Shown one piece after another: positions 54,195 to 62,411 of a DNA stretch of 64,000 nt. Source of the DNA: Nitrospira sp. (GTDB lineage Bacteria > Nitrospirota > Nitrospiria > Nitrospirales > Nitrospiraceae); the NCBI GenBank assembly GCA_022226935.1, contig CP092081.1, positions 2,592,846 through 2,656,845 of the forward strand, read 5' to 3'. Numbering within the stretch: position 1 is the stretch's first letter; every line of letters starts with the position of its first letter. The translations under genes and the position numbers were made by a program. Under the pieces are notes generated by a model, which did not search any database, had not been told where the DNA came from, and worked only from the letters and a program-made list of their open reading frames with translations.

Positions 54195-54698
54195 ATGCCG
54201 CATGGAATCCGTCGCACTCTGTATACCTTCTTTCTCGTCCTTGTCCCCCTCGTCACCCAAGCCGCCGAAATCCCTGATACCAGCCTGACGCCCTTAAAAT
54301 TTCTTGTGGGAGAATGGAAGGGGGCGGACGCGGATGGAAAGGCCCACAAGATCGCCTTTACCCTCAGTTCGGGCGGCACGACACTCACGGAAATTCTTAC
54401 GCCTCCCGATAGCCCCCCGATGACGACCATGTACTATAGCGACGGCGATCAACTGATGTTGACGCATTATTGCTCGCTCGATAACCAGCCGCGCATGCGC
54501 GCCGCCCCGATCAAGGACGGCGAGAAAACCATCACGTTTTCCTTTGTGGATGCGACGAATCTGAAGAATCCGACCGATGTGCACATGCATCAGCTTTCGA
54601 TCGAAATCAAAGACCACGATCACTTCACCCAAACCTGGACGTTGAGCAAGGCCGGAAAGGACGTGCCGAAGGTGTTTGCCTTTGAGCGCGTGAAATAA
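54195..54698 (+). CDS. Exported lipocalin-like hypothetical protein
   Basis: 167 residues with a signal peptide of about 23 (ending VTQAA). The mature part reads as a single beta-barrel-like domain: LKFLVGEWKGADADGKAHKI, then FTLSSGGTTLTEIL, MTTMYYSDGDQLML and a C-terminal VFAFERVK. It resembles DUF1579 or lipocalin-like small-molecule binders. GGAGGGCTTGC precedes the ATG. It is followed by the methyltransferase gene after 32 bases on the same strand. Confidence 0.7.
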   Translation: MPHGIRRTLYTFFLVLVPLVTQAAEIPDTSLTPLKFLVGEWKGADADGKAHKIAFTLSSGGTTLTEILTPPDSPPMTTMYYSDGDQLMLTHYCSLDNQPRMRAAPIKDGEKTITFSFVDATNLKNPTDVHMHQLSIEIKDHDHFTQTWTLSKAGKDVPKVFAFERVK

Positions 54699-54730
54699 CC
54701 TCCCCTCATCGACACATAAGGAGCCTGCCG

Positions 54731-55588
54731 ATGCCGCCACCTACACCAGCAGCTGTGATCGAAGCCCAGCGCAACGATTGGAATCGCGTCGCCGCCGGCT
54801 GGGACAAATGGGATCAGTTTTTCGATCGCACCATGGCATTTATCAACCACCGCCTCGTGGCTGATGCGCGCATCCGCCCGGGACTTCGGGTGTTGGACTT
54901 GGGATCCGGGACCGGATATCCGGCGCTGTTAGCCGGCGAAGTGGTGGGGACTGATGGAACGGTGGTAGGGATTGATCTCGCGGAATCCATGCTGGCCGTG
55001 GCGACGCGCAAGGCAAAGACGCGCGGCCTGCAACAGGTCAGCTTCCGAACCGGGGACGTGACGTCACTGCCGTTCGACTCCGGCTCGATCGACTCGATCA
55101 TCAGTCGATTTTGTTTGATGTTCCTACCGGAGATTCCCAAGGCCGCTGCGGAAATCGCTCGGGTGCTCAAGCCGGGAGGCTATGTCGCGGCCGCCGTCTG
55201 GTCCGCACCGCTTAACAATCCGTTCATTCGCATCCCAATCGACGTGATCAACACCATCACGCCGCTTCCGCCGCCCGATCCCGAGGCTCCGGGGATCTTC
55301 CGTCTTGCGCGACCAGGCGACTTGGCCGGCATGTTCAAACGCGCCGGACTCACGCCGCTGAGCGATGAAGAGTTCACAGCTGAAATGACCTACGAGTCGG
55401 CAGAGGATTTTTTTCGCGGTCTGATGGATATCGCCGCACCGATCCAAAACCTGTTTGCGAAACTGACTCCGGCACAACAACGCGAGGCGGAACGCGGAAT
55501 CATCACGGCCGTCAATGACTATCGCCGGCCGGAAGGCGTATCGTTGCCGATTGCGGTACGGATCGTCAGCGCACGGAAGCCCCAATAG
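54731..55588 (+). CDS. Class I SAM-dependent methyltransferase
   Basis: 285 residues. The Rossmann methyltransferase motifs are plain: motif I VLDLGSGTGYPAL, motif II GIDLAESMLAVA, the acidic loop DVTSLPFDSGSIDSI and post III RVLKPGGYVAAAVWS. It transfers a methyl group from S-adenosylmethionine, acceptor unknown (UbiE/Coq5-like). AAGGAG lies before the ATG. It probably shares a transcript with the gene upstream at 54195. Confidence 0.88.
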   Translation: MPPPTPAAVIEAQRNDWNRVAAGWDKWDQFFDRTMAFINHRLVADARIRPGLRVLDLGSGTGYPALLAGEVVGTDGTVVGIDLAESMLAVATRKAKTRGLQQVSFRTGDVTSLPFDSGSIDSIISRFCLMFLPEIPKAAAEIARVLKPGGYVAAAVWSAPLNNPFIRIPIDVINTITPLPPPDPEAPGIFRLARPGDLAGMFKRAGLTPLSDEEFTAEMTYESAEDFFRGLMDIAAPIQNLFAKLTPAQQREAERGIITAVNDYRRPEGVSLPIAVRIVSARKPQ

Positions 55589-55657
55589 GACACGACCGCA
55601 GCGGAGACCCAAGCCCGGCGACGGTTGGTGTGCCGGACCCGGGTCATCTCGCTGACA

Positions 55658-55936
55658 TTAGTCTGTGGCTTTTTCCTTTAACTCCTTCATCTTCCCTTTC
55701 GCCCGCTCCCCGGCTCCCTTGATTTTGCCTTTCGCCCGTTCCATTTCGGCCTTCGTGTCATTCCCCTTCAGTTCCTCTTTCATCGCCTTCGTCTCGCCCT
55801 TCATCTCCTCGACATTCCCCTTCATTTCCCCCTTGGCCTTCTCCATCTGTGCTTTCGTCTCACTCGCGTCCGCAGAGAGAATCATTCCCGCCGACATACA
55901 CACAGCAATTGCCGCGACCGCCATGAATGTACGCAT
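55658..55936 (-). CDS. Small exported Lys/Glu/Met-rich protein
   Basis: 92 residues. A signal peptide (about 24, ending LSADA) is followed by a heptad-like Lys-Gly-Glu-Met repetition (QMEKAKGEMKGNVEEMKG split: EKAKGEMKGNVEEM) typical of CsbD- or LEA-like proteins, which are highly helical and stress-linked by family. GGAGGACGGAT precedes the ATG. Divergent from the lipoprotein at 56139. Compare the protein at 23326. Confidence 0.68.
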   Translation of the reverse strand: MRTFMAVAAIAVCMSAGMILSADASETKAQMEKAKGEMKGNVEEMKGETKAMKEELKGNDTKAEMERAKGKIKGAGERAKGKMKELKEKATD

Positions 55937-56138
55937 ATCCGTCCTCCGAGTGTAGGTGAACCGCTGTGACTAATCTGCGCGTTCCTGCTCCATCTCCACA
56001 CTAGAGAATCCCCTAGTTCCAGAAACGGCGTCGCTCAGCAGGCTCACCTAGGGTTACCGCCAGTTGAACCACTCCTCATGCAGCGACACACTCGTGTCGA
56101 CGACCTGGAGCCTCATGTCTTATGAAAGGAGAGTGCTC

Positions 56139-56573
56139 ATGCGACAGCTCATTCTCAGCGGCGTCTTGGGCTTCGTGCTACTCACGACCGGCGGATGCAG
56201 CTACCTGTTCTATCCTCACGCCAAGGAGTTCACCGAGAAAGCGAAGGGTGGCAATACGGTTGAGACCTTGATCAATCTGACGAATATGATGGAAGCGTCC
56301 GCCAAGGCCGGCCAACAGGGTAAAGGAAAAGACCAAGCGTTCGATGATCTGCATAATCAGCTTCATGCCTTTGACCACACCATTTGCTGCGTCGAGAAGA
56401 ATACGCGCGATCTACCGGCCTATGACTTGGTTGTCACGCATAACAAGGAATTGTGGGCGATCTTTAAGCGGGTCTGGAAATTCAAGGATGATCAACCCCA
56501 ACGCAGCCAGCATTTGGAACTGTTTGCCACGGAAGTCCGTGAAACTCGGGACTCGCTCCACGCATTGAAATGA
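56139..56573 (+). CDS. Small helical lipoprotein
   Basis: 144 residues. Lipobox TTGGC (Cys20) after LILSGVLGFVLL. The mature protein is mostly helix with LHAFDHTICC and a charged C-terminus (ETRDSLHALK). Function unknown. AAAGGAG is 8 bases before the ATG at 56139. Confidence 0.65.
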   Translation: MRQLILSGVLGFVLLTTGGCSYLFYPHAKEFTEKAKGGNTVETLINLTNMMEASAKAGQQGKGKDQAFDDLHNQLHAFDHTICCVEKNTRDLPAYDLVVTHNKELWAIFKRVWKFKDDQPQRSQHLELFATEVRETRDSLHALK

Positions 56574-56721
56574 ACGGCGGAATGTTGCACAGTGCGCCAG
56601 GGCGGAGGAGTCTGGCAAGGATTCCTCTCCGATGCAACGGTGTACGACGCTCTCGCTGGGCTGCCGACCAGCTCCCATCTATCGACAGGTGGGCGAAGAG
56701 AGTCGAAAGAGGTTCTGGCGC

Positions 56722-57093
56722 GTGCGTGCCGACAGTTTCAAAGACTTTGTCCTGGACCAACTTGGCCCAGCTCCCCAGATCGCCTGTAAAGCCCTGTTCG
56801 GCGGGCATGGGCTCTACCGACGCGACACCTTTTTTGGCATCATCTACAAAGGCCGGCTCTACTTGAAGACCAACGCAATGACACAACCGGCGTACACGGT
56901 GCGGGGGATGCAGCCGTTTCGCCCAAACGGGAAACGGATCCTCAGACACTATTACGAGGTGCCGGTCGATATATTGGAAGATACCGAGCAGTTGAGGGTC
57001 TGGGCACGGCAGGCCATTGCCCCACCCAGCGCGCAACTCGCTCTCCCGTTTCACGACCATTCCCTCAGCCTGGACGTTCTCGCGCAGGTGTGA
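56722..57093 (+). CDS. TfoX N-terminal domain protein
   Basis: 123 residues beginning at a GTG (56722) as RADSFKDFVLDQLG, continuing ALFGGHGLYRRDTFFGIIYK, the family motif GGxGLY, and ending in HDHSLSLDVL. TfoX/Sxy N-domain proteins are linked to competence regulation but many copies have unknown function. GAAAGAGG is upstream of the GTG. Its stop overlaps the next start (TGATG). Confidence 0.78.
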   Translation: MRADSFKDFVLDQLGPAPQIACKALFGGHGLYRRDTFFGIIYKGRLYLKTNAMTQPAYTVRGMQPFRPNGKRILRHYYEVPVDILEDTEQLRVWARQAIAPPSAQLALPFHDHSLSLDVLAQV

Positions 57094-57665
57094 TGAGCCA
57101 GCCACCTGCCATTGACTCCCCGCGACTCTGGACCATCGGTCACTCAACCCGTTCAAGCGACGAGTTTCTCGCCCTCCTTCACAGCCAGGACATCCAACAG
57201 CTGATTGATATCCGCCGCTACCCTGGCTCGCGCCGATATCCTCATTTTCATTCGGCTGCGTTGGCGAAGGATCTCTCGCTGGCAGGGCTGCGGTACGAAG
57301 AACAGCCCGCGTTGGGTGGCCGGCGGACGGCACGATCCGACTCGCCCAACAGCGGCTGGAAGAACGCGAGTTTTCGAGGGTATGCCGATTACATGCAGAC
57401 GGAAGCATTTGACGAGGCGCTCGGCGAACTGATGGCCCATGCCGAGAATGAACGCACAGCCATCATGTGCGCAGAAGCCGTCCCCTGGCGTTGCCATCGC
57501 GCCTTGGTCGCCGATGCTCTTGTCATACGCGGGTGGGAGGTCACGCATATCCTGGGCCCTGGCCAGATGAAGCCGCACCAACTCACGACGTTCGCGAAAG
57601 TTCAGTCGGGTCGCCTTGTCTATCCTGCGTCACCTGATCCGAGCCCCACGCTCCGGATGTTTTAA
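57093..57665 (+). CDS. DUF488 family protein
   Basis: 190 residues with the DUF488 pattern: LWTIGHSTRSSDEFLALL at the start, IQQLIDIRRYPGSRRYPHF, then YEEQPALGGRR and IMCAEAVPWRCHRALVADAL with a conserved C-x5-C-H-R motif. The function is unknown; a cysteine-based or nuclease-like activity has been proposed for the family. ATG overlaps the upstream TGA by one base, so translational coupling is likely. Confidence 0.85.
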   Translation: MSQPPAIDSPRLWTIGHSTRSSDEFLALLHSQDIQQLIDIRRYPGSRRYPHFHSAALAKDLSLAGLRYEEQPALGGRRTARSDSPNSGWKNASFRGYADYMQTEAFDEALGELMAHAENERTAIMCAEAVPWRCHRALVADALVIRGWEVTHILGPGQMKPHQLTTFAKVQSGRLVYPASPDPSPTLRMF

Positions 57666-57716
57666 GACCTCCCCCGCTCGTTGTGTTTGTCGCCAGCTTG
57701 CCGCACACTCTCGACA

Positions 57717-58088
57717 ATGTGGTATGGAATCGGTGCCGACGTCGTTCTACTGCTGCATCTAGGCTTTGTCCTCTTCGTGATCGGCGGCGGGCTCCTGTTG
57801 GTGAAGTGGCGAAGGCTGGTGTGGGGCCACCTGCCGGCGGTGGTCTGGGGCGCGCTGGTCGAATTCGCCGGGTGGATCTGCCCGCTGACGCCGCTGGAGA
57901 ATCGCTTGCGAGGACTGGCGGGGGAGTCGGCGGCGGAGGCCGACTTTATCGGCCGCTATCTGCCGCCCCTGCTCTATCCACCCGCACTGACGCGCGAGAT
58001 TCAAATCCTGCTGGGCATGGTCGTGCTGTTGGTGAATCTGGCCCTATACTGGTGGGTATTCTTCAGGCTTTCAGGTGAGAAGTCGTAG
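57717..58088 (+). CDS. DUF2784 membrane protein
   Basis: 123 residues and about four hydrophobic helices. HLGFVLFVIGGGLLLVKW near the start, GWICPLTPLENRLR in the middle (conserved CPLT..EN motif) and a final IQILLGMVVLLVNLALYWW. These match the DUF2784 family of inner-membrane proteins with unknown role. Convergent with the anti-sigma gene, 11 bases between stops. Confidence 0.85.
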   Translation: MWYGIGADVVLLLHLGFVLFVIGGGLLLVKWRRLVWGHLPAVVWGALVEFAGWICPLTPLENRLRGLAGESAAEADFIGRYLPPLLYPPALTREIQILLGMVVLLVNLALYWWVFFRLSGEKS

Positions 58089-58099
58089 CGATCGATTCG

Positions 58100-58684
58100 T
58101 TATCTGATCGGCTCATTCTTCGACGAGGTCATGACCAGCGCCAGGCACCCCTCTTCGCTTGACGTGACGGGATGGACGGTGCCCGCCTCCGCGCGATGGT
58201 AATCCCCGACCTGCAGGAACTCCCCGGCGCAAAGACAACTTCCTTCCAACACATATAATTCTTCGACCTGCGGGTGACGGTGCCCGATCAGCGTGCCACC
58301 GGGAGCCAACCTGAGTAACATGGTCGTGCGCGATCCTACAGGGTCGTGAAACAGCACTTTCATCGACAAGCCCGCTCCCAGTTCATGCCACGCCAAGCCC
58401 TTGCTCCGGACGAAGGTGAAGCCTGTGCCTTCAGCCTGCTCCTGCGGTTCCTGCGCGATTCGCGCCATGAGCCGCTCCTTGAGGGAGGCCGGCGGCGCGA
58501 TGGCCGGGCCACTATAGGCAAGTTCCTGCACCACGTCCTGAAACGCCGCCACTTCTTCCCGTGTGGAGGCCGACGCCGTCTCCAACGAACGCGCGAACTG
58601 CCGCTGCGCATCATCTCCAAGCGCCTCCAGCGCGTAGAGGGCCGCGAGTTCCGCCCAGTCTTGTTCATGACGAGAATCGGTCAT
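58100..58684 (-). CDS. Cupin anti-sigma factor, ChrR-like
   Basis: 194 residues. The N-terminal 60 residues form an anti-sigma-like helical part (LAALYALEALGDDAQRQF) but the zinc-ligand Cys pair of classical ZAS proteins is missing. Residues 95-190 are a cupin: LAPGGTLIGHRHPQVEELYVL (in part: GGTLIGHRHPQVEE) and GDYHRAEAGTVHPVTSSE, with histidines that could hold a metal, as in ChrR, which senses singlet oxygen. It is the expected partner of the sigma factor, overlapping it by four bases. Confidence 0.8.
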   Translation of the reverse strand: MTDSRHEQDWAELAALYALEALGDDAQRQFARSLETASASTREEVAAFQDVVQELAYSGPAIAPPASLKERLMARIAQEPQEQAEGTGFTFVRSKGLAWHELGAGLSMKVLFHDPVGSRTTMLLRLAPGGTLIGHRHPQVEELYVLEGSCLCAGEFLQVGDYHRAEAGTVHPVTSSEEGCLALVMTSSKNEPIR

Positions 58685-59286
58685 GACAACAACCCTTCCC
58701 CATGGGGCGCCAGCACTTCGCGCAACTTGATCATGCCCAATCTGATCCGCGTCTTCACCGTCCCGAGCGGGAGTTGCAATTGATCGGCGATTTCACTCTG
58801 GCTCATGCCCCAATAGTAGGCCAACGCGATCGCCTGGCGCTGCTCGGCAGAGAGCGTCGCGAGGGCATCCTGCACCAGCCGTTGCCGTTCGAGCCCCGCG
58901 CTGTATTGCTCCGGCGTGTCCTCGTGCCCCGGTAACTCGGCCGCTTGCTCCAGCGGCACGTGCCGGCCCCGCTCCAGATAGCTGCTGCGAAATCGGTCGA
59001 TGGCGCGGTGCTTCGCGAGCGTCATGAGCCAACTGCCCGGGGTGCCCCGCTCCGCGTCATAGGTCGAAATCCGCCGCCAGACCTGCGTATAGACATCCAG
59101 AGTCGTCTCTTCAGCGGCCGTAGGGTCTCCGAGTATCTTCATTGCCAGACCGAAGACCTTCGCGCTGCTGGCGTCATAGAGCTCCGCCAGCGCGGATTGA
59201 TCTCCAACAGCAATACGCGCGAGAAGTCCCGCCCATTCCTGCTCGTGAATCGATGGTGCGTTGGCCACGGTCTGGGTGTCACACAT
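58681..59286 (-). CDS. ECF RNA polymerase sigma factor
   Basis: 201 residues with sigma regions 2 and 4: LAELYDASSAKVFGLAMKIL and YTQVWRRISTYDAERGTPG then TLAKHRAIDRFR (region 2), and TLSAEQRQAIALAYYWGMSQ, EIADQLQLPLGTVKTRIRLG (region 4, the promoter -35 binding helix-turn-helix). It directs RNA polymerase to a stress regulon; the signal is presumably sensed by the cupin partner. It is divergent from the exported truncated hemoglobin at 59509, a possible target. Confidence 0.9.
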   Translation of the reverse strand: MCDTQTVANAPSIHEQEWAGLLARIAVGDQSALAELYDASSAKVFGLAMKILGDPTAAEETTLDVYTQVWRRISTYDAERGTPGSWLMTLAKHRAIDRFRSSYLERGRHVPLEQAAELPGHEDTPEQYSAGLERQRLVQDALATLSAEQRQAIALAYYWGMSQSEIADQLQLPLGTVKTRIRLGMIKLREVLAPHGEGLLS

Positions 59287-59508
59287 GGGTGTCCTCGTGA
59301 CGTTCTACGAGCGCACCCGTTCCTTTGGATGTCCGGTCTCTATCCCAATCAGGCGGAACTGTAGCACCGGGACCAGCCTGGCGCAACGGCACGTTTCCGC
59401 CGCGTCGTAGATCCAATTGCTCTCCGCCTTCGTAATCACAGACAGAGCAGCCGGTTGAGGACACATCAATCCGGCTCGCCACACAGATCTTAACCAGGAG
59501 GGCACATC

Positions 59509-59985
59509 ATGTCTCATCGTCTTGCATCGCTTGCCATGATTTTCGGTCTTGCGCTGACGGTTTCAGCGTGCAACAGCATGGGCTCTCCGTCGGCTGGGAC
59601 TAATGCGACGGAGAAATCCCTCTATGATCGCTTGGGCGGCAAAACCGCCATCACGGCCGTCGTCGATGATTTTGTCGGCCGCGTGGCCGCCGATACCCGC
59701 ATCAACGGGAAGTTTGCGAACGCCAATATTCCGCGCTTGAAATCGATGCTGGTCGATCAGATTTGCCAAGCCTCCGGCGGCCCCTGCACCTACACCGGCC
59801 GCGACATGAAGAGCACCCACGCGGGCATGGGCGTCAGCAGCAGCGATTTCGATGCGCTCGTCGGCGACCTGGTGGCTACCCTGAACAAGTTTAAGGTCCC
59901 GGAACGGGAAAAGAACGAGTTGCTGGGCGCGCTCGGCCCGATGAAGGGAGATATCGTCGAAAAGCCGATGGCCTCGATGCAGTAG
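59509..59985 (+). CDS. Exported truncated hemoglobin, lipoprotein-type
   Basis: 158 residues. A signal with lipobox (LTVSAC, Cys21) is unusual for a globin. The globin part starts SLYDRLGGKTAITAVVDDFV, has the CD-loop and the F-helix motif DMKSTHAGMGVSSSDFDALV (proximal His in THAGMG), and fits group 1 truncated hemoglobins. Such proteins bind O2 or NO; an envelope location suggests NO detoxification outside the cytoplasm, an inference. GGAGGGC is before the ATG. Confidence 0.82.
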   Translation: MSHRLASLAMIFGLALTVSACNSMGSPSAGTNATEKSLYDRLGGKTAITAVVDDFVGRVAADTRINGKFANANIPRLKSMLVDQICQASGGPCTYTGRDMKSTHAGMGVSSSDFDALVGDLVATLNKFKVPEREKNELLGALGPMKGDIVEKPMASMQ

Positions 59986-60010
59986 CGGCTGCGCATACAC
60001 AGGACTATCG

Positions 60011-60035
60011 CGGGGCGATGCCAACGGTCGCCCCG
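60011..60035. terminator. GC-rich hairpin downstream of the globin gene
   Basis: CGGGGCGA and TCGCCCCG form a perfect 8-bp stem with a 9-base loop, 26 bases after the globin stop. It may terminate that transcript; no T tract follows. Confidence 0.45.
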
Positions 60036-60081
60036 CCCGTACCTACAAGCGGATAGATTGAACAGGTACGCGACACCACCA

Positions 60082-60282
60082 TCAAGCGACTGGTGCCGCG
60101 TCTGCGTTTACGGCTACCTCCGTGTCGTAAGCGGCACCGGCCCGCTGGAGATTGAGCGCAATAATGTCCTGCAAATCCGCGGCCTGTGCGAGATCCTGAG
60201 AAGAAGGAGGCGTCTTGCCGGCAATTCGTTCGACACAGCGTCGAAGCGATTCAAGTTTGGCCGCTACGAGGTCTTGGTCCAT
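60082..60282 (-). pseudogene. HepT (HEPN) toxin, truncated
   Basis: Residues 1-48 match the start of HepT/DUF86 toxins (MDQDLVAAKLESLRRCVERI and LQDIIALNLQRA), but the frame then runs 18 unrelated residues to a stop. The RNase motif RX4HX(Y/D), in the missing second half, is absent, so the toxin cannot be active as read. It overlaps the MntA reading frame by 32 bases in the normal order antitoxin then toxin. Confidence 0.65.
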
Positions 60283-60694
60283 GCGTGCCTTCGTGCGACC
60301 AAGATTCGCCGTAATATGGCATCACGTCGGCCTCCTCATAGGCTTGCCGCCGCAGGAGTTCGGCATACTCCGCGCCGTTCCGGCAGAGCATCAAGCGACC
60401 GGTGGTGAGCACTTGCTGCAGGAGTGGGCCATGCGCTTGGTTGAGGTCGATAGGACGTCCCACAGCTGCGGCGAGTTCGTCGATCAGCTCAATGCGGGCA
60501 TGAACCGTGAGTGGCATGGTGGCGCTCACGGCAAAGTCCAAGTCGCTGTCCGGACGCTCTCGTCCGGCGAGAAGAGAACCGAACAGGATGGCCATGCTCA
60601 CGGAAGGATGTCGTTCCAAGACCGAGACAATGGCGGCCCGAACCTTGGCATCCGGTTCATCCTGGCGTTGCGTTTCAGCGCCGACGGCACTCAT
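60251..60694 (-). pseudogene. MntA nucleotidyltransferase antitoxin, C-terminal frameshift
   Basis: The nucleotidyltransferase core is intact: MAILFGSLLAGRERPDSDLD with the GS...DxD motif at about residues 37-54. After DVMPYY the read frame becomes GESWSHEGTHGPRP, but the next frame gives RRILVARRHAWTKTS to a stop that overlaps the HepT start, the usual family ending. One lost C in TACCGG (near 60310) explains it. The MntA enzyme modifies HepT by adenylation. With HepT truncated the module is not functional as read. Confidence 0.65.
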
Positions 60695-60828
60695 GGTTGT
60701 CAGGTATCACGAACCCCTCAGCATACAAGTAAAGGTCCGCCGAACGACCACTCCCGGTTGGCCGAACTGATGCAAAATGTGTTACATAGAAATTGTTCCA
60801 TATCATCCTGGGAAAACATGAGGAGGAT

Positions 60829-62016
60829 ATGCCCCCCGACGATATTACCCAAAAAGTCAGCGAACGCTATGCACGCGCCGCCTCGACGGGCGAGCAGATG
60901 TGTTGTCCGACGGGATACAACTTTGACGATCTGCGTTCGTTCATTCCGGATGCAGTCCTGAACATTTCCTACGGCTGCGGCACACCGGCAGGGTTGGACA
61001 CGGTGCAGCCCGGTGAAACCGTGTTGGATATCGGGTCTGGTGGCGGAATTGATTGCTTCGAAGCGGCGCGCCGCGTCGGCCCTACCGGCCGGGTCATCGG
61101 CATCGACATGACCGATACTATGCTGGAGATCGCCCGCCACCATGCCCCCATCGTCGCGGCAAATCTCGGGTATTCCCAACCGAACACCGAGTTTCGCAAG
61201 GGCATGGCCGATGCAATGCCGGTGGAGGATGCCAGCATTGATCTCATCATCTCGAACTGTGTCATCAACCTGGCCCCGGATAAGCGTAAGGTCTTCCGCG
61301 AAATGTACCGGGTCGTAAAACCCGGCGGACGTTTCACGATCTCCGATATCGTCTCAGACCAAGTCGTGCCGCAATACATGGTCCACGATGCCGCCAAGTG
61401 GGGCGATTGCCTTTCCGGATCCTTGCAGGTCCAGGACTACATCGGCGGGATGGTCGATGCCGGATTTCGCGCCGTGCACCACATCAAGTCCAGTCCCTGG
61501 CAATCGATCGACGGCGTGCATTTTCTCTCGGTCACCCTGACTGGATACAAACTCCCGGAGGCCGTCAAAAACGAGGCTCCGCTCTACGCGACTCTCTGCG
61601 GCCCGTTTTCCACCGTCACCGACGAATTGGGCCAACAGTACCGACGAGGCGTGCCACAGCCGATCGATGCACAGTCTGCACAACTCCTGCGGAGTGCGCC
61701 GTTGCGCTCGCTCTTCCTCATCGGTCCGGCCCCGATGACTCTCGATGCGGCCGATCCGCGCTGGTGCGCCATTCTTCCGGAGCAGGCACCCTGCGTCTGG
61801 CAGGGCGCGTATGCCATTCTCACCGGACCGATCATCGGCGCCGAGGACGACGATCATCATCAATACTATCGAGGGGTGCCGCTGGAAATCTGCTCCAAAA
61901 CCCTTCACGTCCTGACGCAGGACGCCTACCGACCCTACTTCACGATCTACCACCGAAACTCGAACGTCGTGGAGGGGGACGCCGTCAGTTGTTCGCCTGA
62001 GGGGAATTGCTGCTGA
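60829..62016 (+). CDS. arsM: Arsenite methyltransferase
   Basis: 395 residues from the ATG at 60829 (GAGGAGGAT upstream). The methyltransferase motifs are VLDIGSGGGID (65-75), GIDMTDTMLEIA and VVKPGGRFTISDIVSD. Arsenic-binding cysteines fit ArsM spacing: Cys144 (ISNCVINL) and Cys194 (WGDCLSGS) are 50 apart, as in characterised ArsM; Cys25-Cys26 and Cys50 are further candidates. It methylates As(III) to methylated arsenicals using S-adenosylmethionine. The C-terminal 130 residues end in CSPEGNCC. First gene of the arsenic cluster. Confidence 0.85.
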   Translation: MPPDDITQKVSERYARAASTGEQMCCPTGYNFDDLRSFIPDAVLNISYGCGTPAGLDTVQPGETVLDIGSGGGIDCFEAARRVGPTGRVIGIDMTDTMLEIARHHAPIVAANLGYSQPNTEFRKGMADAMPVEDASIDLIISNCVINLAPDKRKVFREMYRVVKPGGRFTISDIVSDQVVPQYMVHDAAKWGDCLSGSLQVQDYIGGMVDAGFRAVHHIKSSPWQSIDGVHFLSVTLTGYKLPEAVKNEAPLYATLCGPFSTVTDELGQQYRRGVPQPIDAQSAQLLRSAPLRSLFLIGPAPMTLDAADPRWCAILPEQAPCVWQGAYAILTGPIIGAEDDDHHQYYRGVPLEICSKTLHVLTQDAYRPYFTIYHRNSNVVEGDAVSCSPEGNCC

Positions 62017-62372
62017 TGCCACGCCACGGCGCCGCCAACCTCACCACCCCGCGCCAGTGTGCCGCCGTCTTGAAGGCCATGGGCGATGAAACGCGTCTGC
62101 GCATTCTGGAATCCCTCCTGCTCGGCGAAAAATGTGTAACCGACCTGACGCAAATCCTCCGCTGTTCCCAGCCACATGTCTCCCATCACCTGCGAATTCT
62201 GCGGGATGCCGGATTGGTCGAGGGACATCGACACGGCAAACAAGTCTGTTACCGGGTAGAACCGACTGTCCAACGCGCGTTGAAGAGTCGCGGCGAGCAG
62301 GTGCTCGATTTCGGATGCTGCGAATTGCGATTTCCCACCTCGACCTTATTGACCGTGCAGCAGAAACAGTAA
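62016..62372 (+). CDS. arsR: ArsR-family metalloregulator
   Basis: 118 residues. The winged helix-turn-helix is clear: VLKAMGDETRLRILESLLLG, then CVTDLTQILRCSQPHVSHHL (recognition helix) and AGLVEGHRHGKQVCYRV. Cysteines at CVTDL, RCSQP, QVCYR and a terminal FGCCEL could bind As(III), but the classical ELCVCDL motif is not exact. It likely represses the cluster and is released by arsenite. Its ATG overlaps the arsM stop (TGATG). Confidence 0.88.
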   Translation: MPRHGAANLTTPRQCAAVLKAMGDETRLRILESLLLGEKCVTDLTQILRCSQPHVSHHLRILRDAGLVEGHRHGKQVCYRVEPTVQRALKSRGEQVLDFGCCELRFPTSTLLTVQQKQ

Positions 62373-62411
62373 GGCTATGGACGCGCACCGCGGTACTTGG
62401 AATCATCTTCA

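Noticed and set aside
56482-57408. 308-residue minus-strand frame
   Set aside because: Covers the small lipoprotein end, TfoX-like and DUF488 genes, all of which read as real families.
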